50,383 bases of DNA from a virus. Positions 23,208-31,637 of the stretch are shown one piece after another (within the stretch, counting starts at the first letter, position 1; every line of letters starts with the position of its first letter). The stretch covers positions 1 through 50,383 of the IMG/VR virus record IMGVR_UViG_3300030101_002870; one strand, written 5' to 3'. Below the pieces are notes generated by a model. It did not search any database. It had not been told where the DNA came from and was given only the letters and a program-made list of their open reading frames with translations. The translations under genes were made by a program, and so were the position numbers.

Positions 23208-25883
23208 TTAATTAAAAGTTATATCTTCACCAATTTTTAATCGAACAGGACCACCTGCTCCCCAAATTTCTCTGTTATTTGGAAAATTTCTTTTTGCCTC
23301 TTCGTTTGACATAATCATAAACTTACCGTCAAAGTTAGCTCCATTCGCTGTTGCTATTTTCAAATAATCAAACTGACCATAGCCACTGTATAAAAATGGA
23401 TCGTTTGCTGTACCCTCAGGCATAGATTGAGTTTCAACATAATTTTCTCCATTTAAAGTAGCAATAGAGTAGTTTAGGTCATTTTGTAATATGCGAACAA
23501 GTTCTTTTAATCTTACAGCAGACATTTTAGAAGATTGAAAAAATCCTCCAGGTTCAATAGCTAACTCTTGTATTAGCTTTTGTTCCGCAACTGCATATCG
23601 GTCACTTAATGCAAGAGCTCGTGCTAACGCCCTACCAAACAAATTAAGATTTTGATTGCCCCTTGCAGTTTTAGAATAATCTAACAACGCATTGTCTAAA
23701 TTTTGATCTGTCCAACCGCCTATAGCATTACTTACAAAAGATTTCACACTATTTACAGGACCAACAGAACTAAATACAGATTGTATAACTTCATCTGCTG
23801 CGTTCAGTGCTTGGTTTAATGAAAGAATTTTTCGTTGTTCTAGGGCATAAGCAGAAGGAGTAATCAACATTGGGTTAATACCTGTTGGTCCTAGGTCTTG
23901 AGCTAAAGGATTTCCTTTTACAAATTGTCTACTGCCACCTGCTACAGGACTACTGACAGGGTTATTGTTACTGTCAAAATACTGATACTCAGGAGCTTCT
24001 TGTTTAAACGCATTATTGACTGAAACAGAAGCTCCTGCAGGAACAAGAACTTTCGGAGTACCATTAGGATTTTTTACAATAATTGGTTTATTTGTATTGG
24101 GGTCGATTTTTTCTACCAACTGCCCATTTACAATTTCCATTTCAGTCTCGTAAATGTCTTGTCCTTTAATCCTACTACCACCTTCAACAGGACCACTAAC
24201 AGGGTTACCGTCCCTGTCGAAATATCTATACTCAGGATTTACCATTTTGGTCATAATAGTTTGACCTGCTCTTGGTCCTCGTTTAAAGGTGATGGTAGTT
24301 CTACCAACTGTATCAGTAGAAGTTGAAAAGAGATCTTTAGTTCCTACAATAAAACCATTGGGAGCAGCGATAAAATCAGGTTTACCATCTGCTCCTACTT
24401 GGTTCCCACTTTCAGATATCTTATATATACCGTTGTGGAAAATTCCTGCTACTTCCCTCAAACCTGACTCTGTGGTAGGATCAGGAATCAGTATAGTTTT
24501 AGCTGTAGCGCCAGAATAATCTATTTTCCCTGCTGCCTCGTAAGCTCTTACAGTTGTGCCATCCATAGGAGTAAAGCCCTTAGGAATTTTTGAGAATTTA
24601 CCATCATCAAATTTTTGAGGACCATCATCAGTTCTACGCACACCTATTACGGTCACTGTGCCATTATCGTTTACTCTACCCCAAGTCTCTGTAGCTAGTG
24701 TGCCGTATTGATTATTAGCAGCATAGGCTTGCTGTATTTTAGTATTTATCAACGCTATGTTTGTTTTTTCTAAATCAACTCCTTTACTTAAAGCGTCAGC
24801 TCTTGCATTAAAAAGGAGTTTATTTAAATCATTTTCATTTTTAGCTGCTTCTTCTATAGAACTCATAGCTATCGACAACTTTTGACCTTCTAGCTGTGCT
24901 TTCTCCGCTTGCTCTGTAGTATAAGCAAATTCTTTTTGTTCACGATCTAAGGCTGCTTTTTGAGCAGCAACTTTACTTAGGTCAGTAGCAAACTCAGGTA
25001 CAGGTTTTGTTAAAGCCTGTAACAAAGATCCTGGAGTTTGAGCAACTCCTGCTCCATATTTAGCTAGTGCTAAAGAGCCTTGTGTTTCTAAATTTTGTTG
25101 ATCTTGGTCACCGAAAAACCCAATTTGTTCAGCTAATATGTCTTCTTTACTTCTTGGTTCTTTTAAAAACGGATTTAATAACTTTTCGCGTTCAGCCATC
25201 AATGTTGCAGAATCTGTTTGCCCTGTTTTAGCATATGGCTTTAAAATATCCATAAATTTCTCAGTTCCTGCTGCAATGTTACCAAAATTCATTTCTGCAT
25301 AATCAGGCAAATTACTAAGGTAGTTTGTTTTACCTAAAGGATTGGGAACCATTAGAGGGTCGTGATAACCCCCATGTGCAAAATTAACTGGTGTTTCTCC
25401 CATAGCTATACGCATTGCAGCCTCATCCGATCCAGGAGCTTGGATTGGAGAGGCTTCATTAAAATTTACAGTGGACTGCCGACCTCCTGCCATTGGAGCA
25501 TCTGCAATACCTCCAGGAGCTGCGTCGCTCGCTTGGGCTTGCACCATTTCAAGAATTTGAAAGTATGGTTGCATGACTGCTAATACTGATTCAGGAGTTT
25601 TCTTAGCATCTTTTTCACCAACTAACTCCGCTAGTTCACTTACTCTAGCTTTTATAGGCTGTTCATCACCCCTTATGGAGTTTATAACTTCCTCCATATT
25701 TTCTGCTGCGTCTACTTTTTCGTACAAATTTTCAACAGTATTTTCAAATTGTTTCATACCCTGTTGAATTATTGGGTCACTGTTTTCTGGCACTAGTCCA
25801 GAGGTAATGCCTGTCCCTACTGCATTAGGCGCAGAGGGAGACATACCTTGAGCAACCATAGGTCGCTGTGCAAATTCTACCAT
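23208..25883 (-). CDS. large internal-virion-type protein (891 aa)
   Basis: An unrecognised large protein. The N-terminal 150 residues are helical and acidic; residues about 170-200 hold a short GGYHDPLM segment. A module reading EYRYFDRDGNPVSGPVEGGSR is duplicated about 75 residues later as EYQYFDSNNNPVSSPVAGGSR, so the middle (about 545-655) is repeat-built. The C-terminal 200 residues are helical. Its start codon follows the stop of the 458-aa gene directly (TAA-ATG). Probably a virion protein ejected with the DNA or part of the tail interior. Confidence 0.6.
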   Translation of the reverse strand: MVEFAQRPMVAQGMSPSAPNAVGTGITSGLVPENSDPIIQQGMKQFENTVENLYEKVDAAENMEEVINSIRGDEQPIKARVSELAELVGEKDAKKTPESVLAVMQPYFQILEMVQAQASDAAPGGIADAPMAGGRQSTVNFNEASPIQAPGSDEAAMRIAMGETPVNFAHGGYHDPLMVPNPLGKTNYLSNLPDYAEMNFGNIAAGTEKFMDILKPYAKTGQTDSATLMAEREKLLNPFLKEPRSKEDILAEQIGFFGDQDQQNLETQGSLALAKYGAGVAQTPGSLLQALTKPVPEFATDLSKVAAQKAALDREQKEFAYTTEQAEKAQLEGQKLSIAMSSIEEAAKNENDLNKLLFNARADALSKGVDLEKTNIALINTKIQQAYAANNQYGTLATETWGRVNDNGTVTVIGVRRTDDGPQKFDDGKFSKIPKGFTPMDGTTVRAYEAAGKIDYSGATAKTILIPDPTTESGLREVAGIFHNGIYKISESGNQVGADGKPDFIAAPNGFIVGTKDLFSTSTDTVGRTTITFKRGPRAGQTIMTKMVNPEYRYFDRDGNPVSGPVEGGSRIKGQDIYETEMEIVNGQLVEKIDPNTNKPIIVKNPNGTPKVLVPAGASVSVNNAFKQEAPEYQYFDSNNNPVSSPVAGGSRQFVKGNPLAQDLGPTGINPMLITPSAYALEQRKILSLNQALNAADEVIQSVFSSVGPVNSVKSFVSNAIGGWTDQNLDNALLDYSKTARGNQNLNLFGRALARALALSDRYAVAEQKLIQELAIEPGGFFQSSKMSAVRLKELVRILQNDLNYSIATLNGENYVETQSMPEGTANDPFLYSGYGQFDYLKIATANGANFDGKFMIMSNEEAKRNFPNNREIWGAGGPVRLKIGEDITFN

Positions 25884-27257
25884 TTATATTATCCCTACGT
25901 TTTGAGCTGCGTTTGCTATGCCTAACCCACCGATTCCTGCACCAACTACTTGATTTAACATAGAAGGTCGGGGGGCTGTGTTTTGAGTAATAGTCGAAGC
26001 TGTAGATGGTGCGCCTTGTAAAATATCACTATAAAAACCAAGTTTTTGATAAGGTTGATATACATTTTGTAAATCATATTGTTGTTGAGCATCAAAAGCT
26101 GCTTGATCAAGAACTTGTTGTTGCGCTCCTAGTTTAGCAAGAGTATCTACATCTGCCATTTGCATTTGTTGTCCCAATTGACCTAATCCTGCCGTAGTTT
26201 GCCCTAATGCAGCTAATGTTTTAGCCTGATCTAAAGTTTGTCCTGCTTGGGCTTGCCCTAATTGAGCGCCTTGTAAAGCAAGTTGTCCTACTTGACCTGC
26301 CGCCTGACCAGTCATATCAGCACCCATAAGTCCTAATTTAGCAGCAGCTTCTTGTCCTGCAAGCCCTAGTTGTCCATATTGAGCACCTAATTGACCACCT
26401 ATTTGTCCTGCTTGTAGACCAGAGGCTGCTCCTGCTTGACCTAATTGACCAAGCATACCTGCTGCTTGCTGTTGTCTTTTTAAGGCAGCTTCTTGAGCAG
26501 CCATTGATTGTTGTACAGCTTGTCCAAAACCTTGAGATCTTAACGCTGCTGCTGTTTTAGCTTGTTGCTCTAATATATTTCTACCACGTTCAGAATCTAC
26601 AATACCTGAACGAGAACCACCAAACGCTCCTGCGCCAACTGCTCGGGCTGCATCTGCTTGACCTGCGATAGCACCTGCTCTTGCTACATCATCTAATGCT
26701 TGTTGTACTACTGCATCTTCGTAAGGATCCATAAAGGCTTGTGCAGAAGTAGGATCATATTGAGCTGCTGTGCCTGCTAATCCTGCTTGACCAAGTCTAG
26801 CAGAATCCATTCCAAACTGAGCTGCTTGGTCTACGTTAGCAACCGAACTTGCAAGATAAGGATTAGTTGCAGCTAATTGGTCTTGTATTCCTTGCATTCC
26901 TCCAATAGCGGCTTGTTGCCCCATTTGAGCTCCAAGGGCTGTTCCTATCATAGCCTCTTGTTGAGCAGGGGTAAAAGCATCCATAGCTGCTTGCCCTTGT
27001 TGACCTGCTAGTTGAGCTGCCCCACCTGCACCTGTAATAAAATCACTACCAGAAGTCAAAAATGGTTGAAACGACCCTATCCCTTGTTTTGCAAGTTGTT
27101 GGGCTTGTAAAGTCATTGGGTCTGCATCAACCGTGGTAGGTTCAGGAAGTGTTACCCCCTTTTCAATAAGCTCTTTAGCTTTTTGCATCAGCCCTAGCTT
27201 GTATGCTTCTATAGCAGGGGATTCTTGTTGTTGAACGATCTGTGTGGTTGTGCTCAT
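25884..27257 (-). CDS. Q/A/G-rich low-complexity virion protein
   Basis: This protein has 457 aa from the ATG at 27257 (MSTTTQIVQ); the site AGAGGA lies 9 nt before it, and the earlier ATG at 27275 would overlap the upstream gene. The protein is dominated by A, G, Q and L. Irregular repeats of LGQ/AGQ/GQLG fill residues about 230-400, and a less repetitive part has GAFGGSRSGIVDSERGRN. Such proteins occur beside internal virion genes in marine podoviruses. It may form flexible helical bundles in the particle. No enzyme motif is seen. Confidence 0.6.
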   Translation of the reverse strand: MSTTTQIVQQQESPAIEAYKLGLMQKAKELIEKGVTLPEPTTVDADPMTLQAQQLAKQGIGSFQPFLTSGSDFITGAGGAAQLAGQQGQAAMDAFTPAQQEAMIGTALGAQMGQQAAIGGMQGIQDQLAATNPYLASSVANVDQAAQFGMDSARLGQAGLAGTAAQYDPTSAQAFMDPYEDAVVQQALDDVARAGAIAGQADAARAVGAGAFGGSRSGIVDSERGRNILEQQAKTAAALRSQGFGQAVQQSMAAQEAALKRQQQAAGMLGQLGQAGAASGLQAGQIGGQLGAQYGQLGLAGQEAAAKLGLMGADMTGQAAGQVGQLALQGAQLGQAQAGQTLDQAKTLAALGQTTAGLGQLGQQMQMADVDTLAKLGAQQQVLDQAAFDAQQQYDLQNVYQPYQKLGFYSDILQGAPSTASTITQNTAPRPSMLNQVVGAGIGGLGIANAAQNVGII

Positions 27258-27258
27258 G

Positions 27259-28986
27259 TTACGCAGTCCTCTCAAAAGAACGCATCATTTCATACATTCG
27301 TTTAGCTCCTTGTTGACGATCGCCACCTCCTGCTCCTCTTACAGCACGAGCATTCATAACAAATTCACCATCACTTAACATTGCAGGTACTGAATCACTG
27401 GTCGGTGTTCCAGGACCGACGATTTCCCCACCAGAGGCTGCACTGATTCTAGGCATAAAAGGAGGAGGAGGTGGGTTTATACCAACAGGGGGGAGTGGAT
27501 TAGGATTAAAATAGTTTAGACCACTATACGGTGTTTGTGCAAAATAATCTCCACCAAACATCCCCTCATATGGATTGGCCGCATTAGGATTATTAATCAC
27601 TGCTGCAGGAAGACCTGTTCCCGTTGTAGGCCGTGATCCTGGAAATACTGGAGCATAGTCCATAATACTTCCAGGACCTCCAGGCTTTGTATAGACAAGA
27701 TCGTCTGAAGGAAGATTTGTAACCTGATCATAAAATGGATTACCACCTAAATAACTATCAGAAATACCATATGTTCCTGGATCAGAAGCTAACAAATCAG
27801 CTCCTTTATTTTGCAGTGCTTCTAAATCAACTTTTTCTTCTTCTGGTGGAGTAATAATATTTGTGCCTAGTAAAGTATCACTTGCTAAACCTCCTGCTAA
27901 AACAGTGCCTACAGCAGGACCATATTTAGTTAATACTCCAGGAGCATACTTTGTGTCTAATTTGCTTACGAAATTTGTATAATCTGTTGCAGAAGCATCA
28001 GGAAACTTTTTAGCAAAAGCAGCTAAATCTTTTTTATAGCCTTCTTGTGCTGCTGCTGAAATATTTTCACGTCCTGGACTTAAATACTCTTTAAAGAAAT
28101 CATCAAACCCATAATCATCTCCAGGTTTGAAAGCTTTGCTTAATCCATCTTTAAAATCAACTGATTGCCCTCCTGAGCCACGAGTAGAACCTACGAGTTT
28201 AGTTTCAGGAATTTCTCCTGCAGGACTAGGAAGTATTTCTTGTCCACCAAAATCTTGTTTAAATATACCGCTGCCTACTTTGCCTCCTGCTTGTGCCACT
28301 TGAGCACCAACCCCTGTAATTTTAGATGAAATCGCAGCAGTAAATGGGTTATCAGGCGTAAACATAGTGCCTAGTTTTTGTAATCCTGCTATATTTCCAG
28401 GATCAACAGTAGAACCTAAAAAGCTGCCTCCTGCAATCATATTACCTGCACCTGCGGTGAGACCTGTCATTATGCCTGATTTTAATGAATCTTTTAAACC
28501 TTTACCTGCAATCAAATTACCTGCGGTACTGCCTAATCCTGCGGCTAGAGCAATAGGCATGGTAGGAAGCAAAACAGGAGCAGCAATAGCTAATACGACT
28601 GGAGCTACTTTTTTAACAACTTTTTTGACTTTTTTAACAACTTTTTTAACAAGTTTTTTGAGCTTTTTGAAAAAGAACTCAGGTTGTCCTGTTTCTGGGT
28701 TTAAAGAGTTTAACTCATTACCAACAACATATCGCTCTGGCTCTAAACCCATTTCTTCCATTTGGGTATAGATCATATTTTTAAGTCGAGGGTTACTTTC
28801 TAAAACTTCTAACGGTAAAACTGTTTCACCTTCAGCAGCATGAACTAGATAGGTATCGCCATTACGCCCAAAATCTGCTAACATTTCTGCTGCTTGTTGA
28901 TGTCGTGCTATTCCACCTTCCGACATTAAAGCTTCTACAGGGGAAAGTTCTACAACTTCATAACCTAATGATTCTATACCTTGCAT
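27259..28986 (-). CDS. virion protein with Lys/Val amphipathic segment and SDSVPAMLSDGEFV C-terminus
   Basis: This 575-aa protein has an unusual block of KK and VV pairs at residues about 106-127, followed by an alanine/leucine hydrophobic stretch (128-150), so a strongly basic amphipathic helix leads into a possible membrane segment. The C-terminus carries GPGTPTSDSVPAMLSDGEFV, then NARAVRGAGGG and MYEMMRSFE, a tail I know from tail or internal virion proteins of marine phages. The basic helix may act on membranes during DNA entry. The gene is the first after promoter-like region 29053-29081. Confidence 0.65.
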   Translation of the reverse strand: MQGIESLGYEVVELSPVEALMSEGGIARHQQAAEMLADFGRNGDTYLVHAAEGETVLPLEVLESNPRLKNMIYTQMEEMGLEPERYVVGNELNSLNPETGQPEFFFKKLKKLVKKVVKKVKKVVKKVAPVVLAIAAPVLLPTMPIALAAGLGSTAGNLIAGKGLKDSLKSGIMTGLTAGAGNMIAGGSFLGSTVDPGNIAGLQKLGTMFTPDNPFTAAISSKITGVGAQVAQAGGKVGSGIFKQDFGGQEILPSPAGEIPETKLVGSTRGSGGQSVDFKDGLSKAFKPGDDYGFDDFFKEYLSPGRENISAAAQEGYKKDLAAFAKKFPDASATDYTNFVSKLDTKYAPGVLTKYGPAVGTVLAGGLASDTLLGTNIITPPEEEKVDLEALQNKGADLLASDPGTYGISDSYLGGNPFYDQVTNLPSDDLVYTKPGGPGSIMDYAPVFPGSRPTTGTGLPAAVINNPNAANPYEGMFGGDYFAQTPYSGLNYFNPNPLPPVGINPPPPPFMPRISAASGGEIVGPGTPTSDSVPAMLSDGEFVMNARAVRGAGGGDRQQGAKRMYEMMRSFERTA

Positions 28987-29017
28987 TTTTCACCTATCTC
29001 TTTCTGGGGGAAATATG

Positions 29018-29081
29018 CAGGAAGCGTTAGTTCCTGAATAGACGCTAAACTCATAATAGCGTCAACTATATAATATCGCAA
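29018..29081 (-). promoter_or_regulatory. promoter TTGCGA-17-TATTAT with two hairpins
   Basis: In the 118-bp spacer 28987-29104, TTGCGA (29076-29081) and TATTAT (29053-29058) are 17 nt apart on the minus strand. The -10-like box lies in an inverted repeat GACGCTA/TAGCGTC (29041-29047 and 29057-29063). Just downstream is a second hairpin, CAGGAA/TTCCTG (29018-29036). This looks like an internal promoter for the internal-virion genes at 28986 and below, possibly with an operator or leader hairpin. Confidence 0.5.
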
Positions 29082-29104
29082 CCTACATATTTTTTTAATA
29101 ATAT

Positions 29105-29416
29105 TCACACTGTTACCGTAACACTTCCTATTGATCCTGTTACAGAGTTTCCTCGAACATTGGAAGCCTCTGCTACTGCTATTTTAATATTGTTAAATAC
29201 CCCATTCGTATCTTGATCTATAAACAAAGCCCCTACTTCTAATCCTTGGTCATCTGTTTGTAAATTAGTAAGAACTAATTGTGTGTTTCTACCCTCTCCT
29301 GGATTTTGAATTTGTCTTAAATAAATAGAAAAAGATCTTACGATTTCTTCCATGTACTGTTGATCGTACTGTTCTGGTGGAACAGGAAAAAATGGTAAAA
29401 TTAAATTTCTTGACAT
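29105..29416 (-). CDS. hypothetical small structural protein
   Basis: This 103-aa protein starts MSRNLILPFFPVPPEQYDQQ and ends with alternating beta-strand-like residues (NSVTGSIGSVTVTV), similar in style to the GSVxV repeats of the 265-aa and 270-aa proteins upstream. Its start overlaps the end of the tail-hub gene by one base. It is probably a small tail component. Confidence 0.6.
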   Translation of the reverse strand: MSRNLILPFFPVPPEQYDQQYMEEIVRSFSIYLRQIQNPGEGRNTQLVLTNLQTDDQGLEVGALFIDQDTNGVFNNIKIAVAEASNVRGNSVTGSIGSVTVTV

Positions 29417-31341
29417 TATCTTTTTCCATCTGGCCTAATATCTACTCTAGGAGAACCTAATCTCCATGCTACTCCTGTTTCTGCTGAATCAACTCGTAAA
29501 GCAAATGAGCGGCCTCTAACTCGTATATGCACTTGATCAGTAAATTGTTCTACCACTGTTGAAGTTGCAGCCGCAGATTGGGTCACTGCTTTAGCGTTAG
29601 ATTGCAAATATTGTCCTCCAGGAAAGTTCCGTGTTTTCAATGTAAAGGTAGCTTTGGGTGAGGAAGCAGTTGAGTTCCTAAATGTTAGATCAGGTATTAA
29701 TTTATTGATAAATGTAAAATTATCTCCATCACCCATATCAAATTGACTTGATTCTATGAACGCATTTATAGAAGAAACAGGAGCAGTGCTACCATCATCA
29801 AAACCACTTTCATGCTCATACAAATGATGATCTGTTCCTGCAGCTACGGGTAAACTCTCTATACCTCGGTCTAACCACGCAGTTCTAGCCAAATTTCCGT
29901 AATACCAAATTTTTTGTTCGTAATTGTAAATAACATATCTATCGTTTTCATCACTACTCGCACTAGGATAAAACCACCATATTTCTGAAAATGCAGTATT
30001 AGTTGATGCAGTTACTTTTTCAATTTGTTTGTCGTTAAAATCATTAAAAATATAATCACGAACAGTGCAAGGCAGTCTTTGTACCGCTCCACTATACACA
30101 TAAAATTCTTGTTTTCCCATCCAAAACACCATATCTTCAACAGCTATGGCTGCAAGAGGTCCTGCAATAGTTATATTTTCTGATATTGCGTTGATGCCAA
30201 ATGTAAAAGGTGGTCCTATAAACTGCATGGCATGAAGTGATTTATCTGTAAAAACTAATATTTGTTGACGTGTTTCTATCGCAGATATAATTTCACTGCC
30301 TGAGCCAATCCTTAAATCCCCTGCTGTATTTGTGGGTAAAGTTCGCCACTCCGTTAAACTTTCTTGCGAACTAAATCTAATCAATAACGGATCTTGTGTG
30401 CCTATGGCATTTTCAGGATCACAACCAAAAGCTATTACATGTCTATCTGCGTCAGAAACTAAAACTATTTTAGCAATCGTAGGAGCTAAATCTGAGTTAG
30501 TCAGACTAGAAAGTTCTACTGCTCTTGCGTTTACCGTAGTAGTTTTATCCCAGTAAAAAATACCACCATCTCTAACATTTATTAAAAGATCTTCGCCAAA
30601 ATTATCATGACTCCATACTCGTAATGTAGCTCCTGTCACAGATAGATTTGAAGCAGAGTTCCAAGAACCACGACCCCATGTTCCTGCATTCCAACCATTA
30701 CCTGTAAGTGAAGTATCTAAACCTATAGTAACTTGATAAGCTGCATCTGCACTACCCCCACCGTTCCCAGTATCACTAGAATTTGCCAACACAGGTGTCG
30801 GATTTAACCCTGAACTCGTAGTTATACTCGGTATAGAAGTATCTGCTGCACGAGCTTCAAACGTAAAAGTATTTACGTCAGGCACAGAAAGAATTATATA
30901 TTCTTGATTTAAAACATCTGCTGTAATATTACCACCAAGACTAACTGCTTCTGAAATAGTCACAAAATCATCAACAATCGCTCCATGATTACTATCAGTA
31001 GCTGTAATAGTAGCAGAACCATTAGTAGCGGCAAAAGTAATACCATCTGTTGTTGTTTTTCGTATAGGGGTAATATCTCTATACGCACCACCCTCCTCGA
31101 TGTAATATTTAAGATGTGTTCCTAAACCAATAAATTGTGTGCCATCTAACGCCACCCAAGGATGTAACGCTCTGCACGATCCTAAAAACGCATCAATAGA
31201 TTTTTTAACCCAACCACCTATTTTTTCTGCATAGCCGAACCTAAACCTAGTTTTATCCATATCAAACCAACCGCCTTCGTTACTGTAGGAAGTTGTTTCT
31301 CTATTTATTCCAGGACGAAACTGTAACTTAGTTAGAGGCAT
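29416..31341 (-). CDS. tail nozzle / tail hub protein
   Basis: This 641-aa protein begins PLTKLQFRPGINRETTSYSNEGGW with GYAEKIGGW soon after, the N-terminal pattern of phage tail-hub and stabilisation proteins (P22 gp10 / T7 gp12 type) in marine podoviruses. Later parts have propeller-like blades (ALDGTQFIGLGTH, LLIRFSSQESLTEWRT, LHAMQFIGPPFTFG, VFWMGKQEFYVYSG). It likely forms the hexameric nozzle below the adaptors. An extra beta-rich segment at residues about 100-185 may be an inserted module. It follows the fibre gene in one transcript. Confidence 0.75.
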   Translation of the reverse strand: MPLTKLQFRPGINRETTSYSNEGGWFDMDKTRFRFGYAEKIGGWVKKSIDAFLGSCRALHPWVALDGTQFIGLGTHLKYYIEEGGAYRDITPIRKTTTDGITFAATNGSATITATDSNHGAIVDDFVTISEAVSLGGNITADVLNQEYIILSVPDVNTFTFEARAADTSIPSITTSSGLNPTPVLANSSDTGNGGGSADAAYQVTIGLDTSLTGNGWNAGTWGRGSWNSASNLSVTGATLRVWSHDNFGEDLLINVRDGGIFYWDKTTTVNARAVELSSLTNSDLAPTIAKIVLVSDADRHVIAFGCDPENAIGTQDPLLIRFSSQESLTEWRTLPTNTAGDLRIGSGSEIISAIETRQQILVFTDKSLHAMQFIGPPFTFGINAISENITIAGPLAAIAVEDMVFWMGKQEFYVYSGAVQRLPCTVRDYIFNDFNDKQIEKVTASTNTAFSEIWWFYPSASSDENDRYVIYNYEQKIWYYGNLARTAWLDRGIESLPVAAGTDHHLYEHESGFDDGSTAPVSSINAFIESSQFDMGDGDNFTFINKLIPDLTFRNSTASSPKATFTLKTRNFPGGQYLQSNAKAVTQSAAATSTVVEQFTDQVHIRVRGRSFALRVDSAETGVAWRLGSPRVDIRPDGKR

Positions 31342-31362
31342 CTCAATCCTTTAGTTTTATGT

Positions 31363-31632
31363 TTATCCTACAAAAGAATTAGCCGCAGTTATAGCTTTAT
31401 CTATTTCTGTAAAACTTTCACTGCCCCAATCATCAAGTGCTTTCATGTGAATTAGATAACCATTGCTTCGAGCTACACGCTCTTTCTTTTCGTCATGCGT
31501 CATATCATGACCAAAATCTTCGTTTGTTGCATCATTGCCTTTATTATGGGTAGCAATAACACTATTAATTACTGACACACTACCAAGCATTGCAGCATGG
31601 TCTTTTGCGATTTGATCTGTTTCTCTTGCCAT
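31363..31632 (-). CDS. hypothetical 89-aa protein
   Basis: This small soluble helical protein is rich in D, H and A (IAKDHAAMLGSVSVINSV; FGHDMTHDEKKERVARSNGY). No family is recognised. It sits between the fibre gene (5 nt away) and the tail-hub gene. It could be a fibre- or tail-assembly factor, judging only by position. Confidence 0.5.
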   Translation of the reverse strand: MARETDQIAKDHAAMLGSVSVINSVIATHNKGNDATNEDFGHDMTHDEKKERVARSNGYLIHMKALDDWGSESFTEIDKAITAANSFVG

Positions 31633-31637
31633 TGTAT

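Noticed and set aside
28367-28771. 134-codon plus-strand frame, proline/threonine-rich
   Set aside because: It mirrors the repeat-rich minus-strand 575-aa virion gene and has no start signal.
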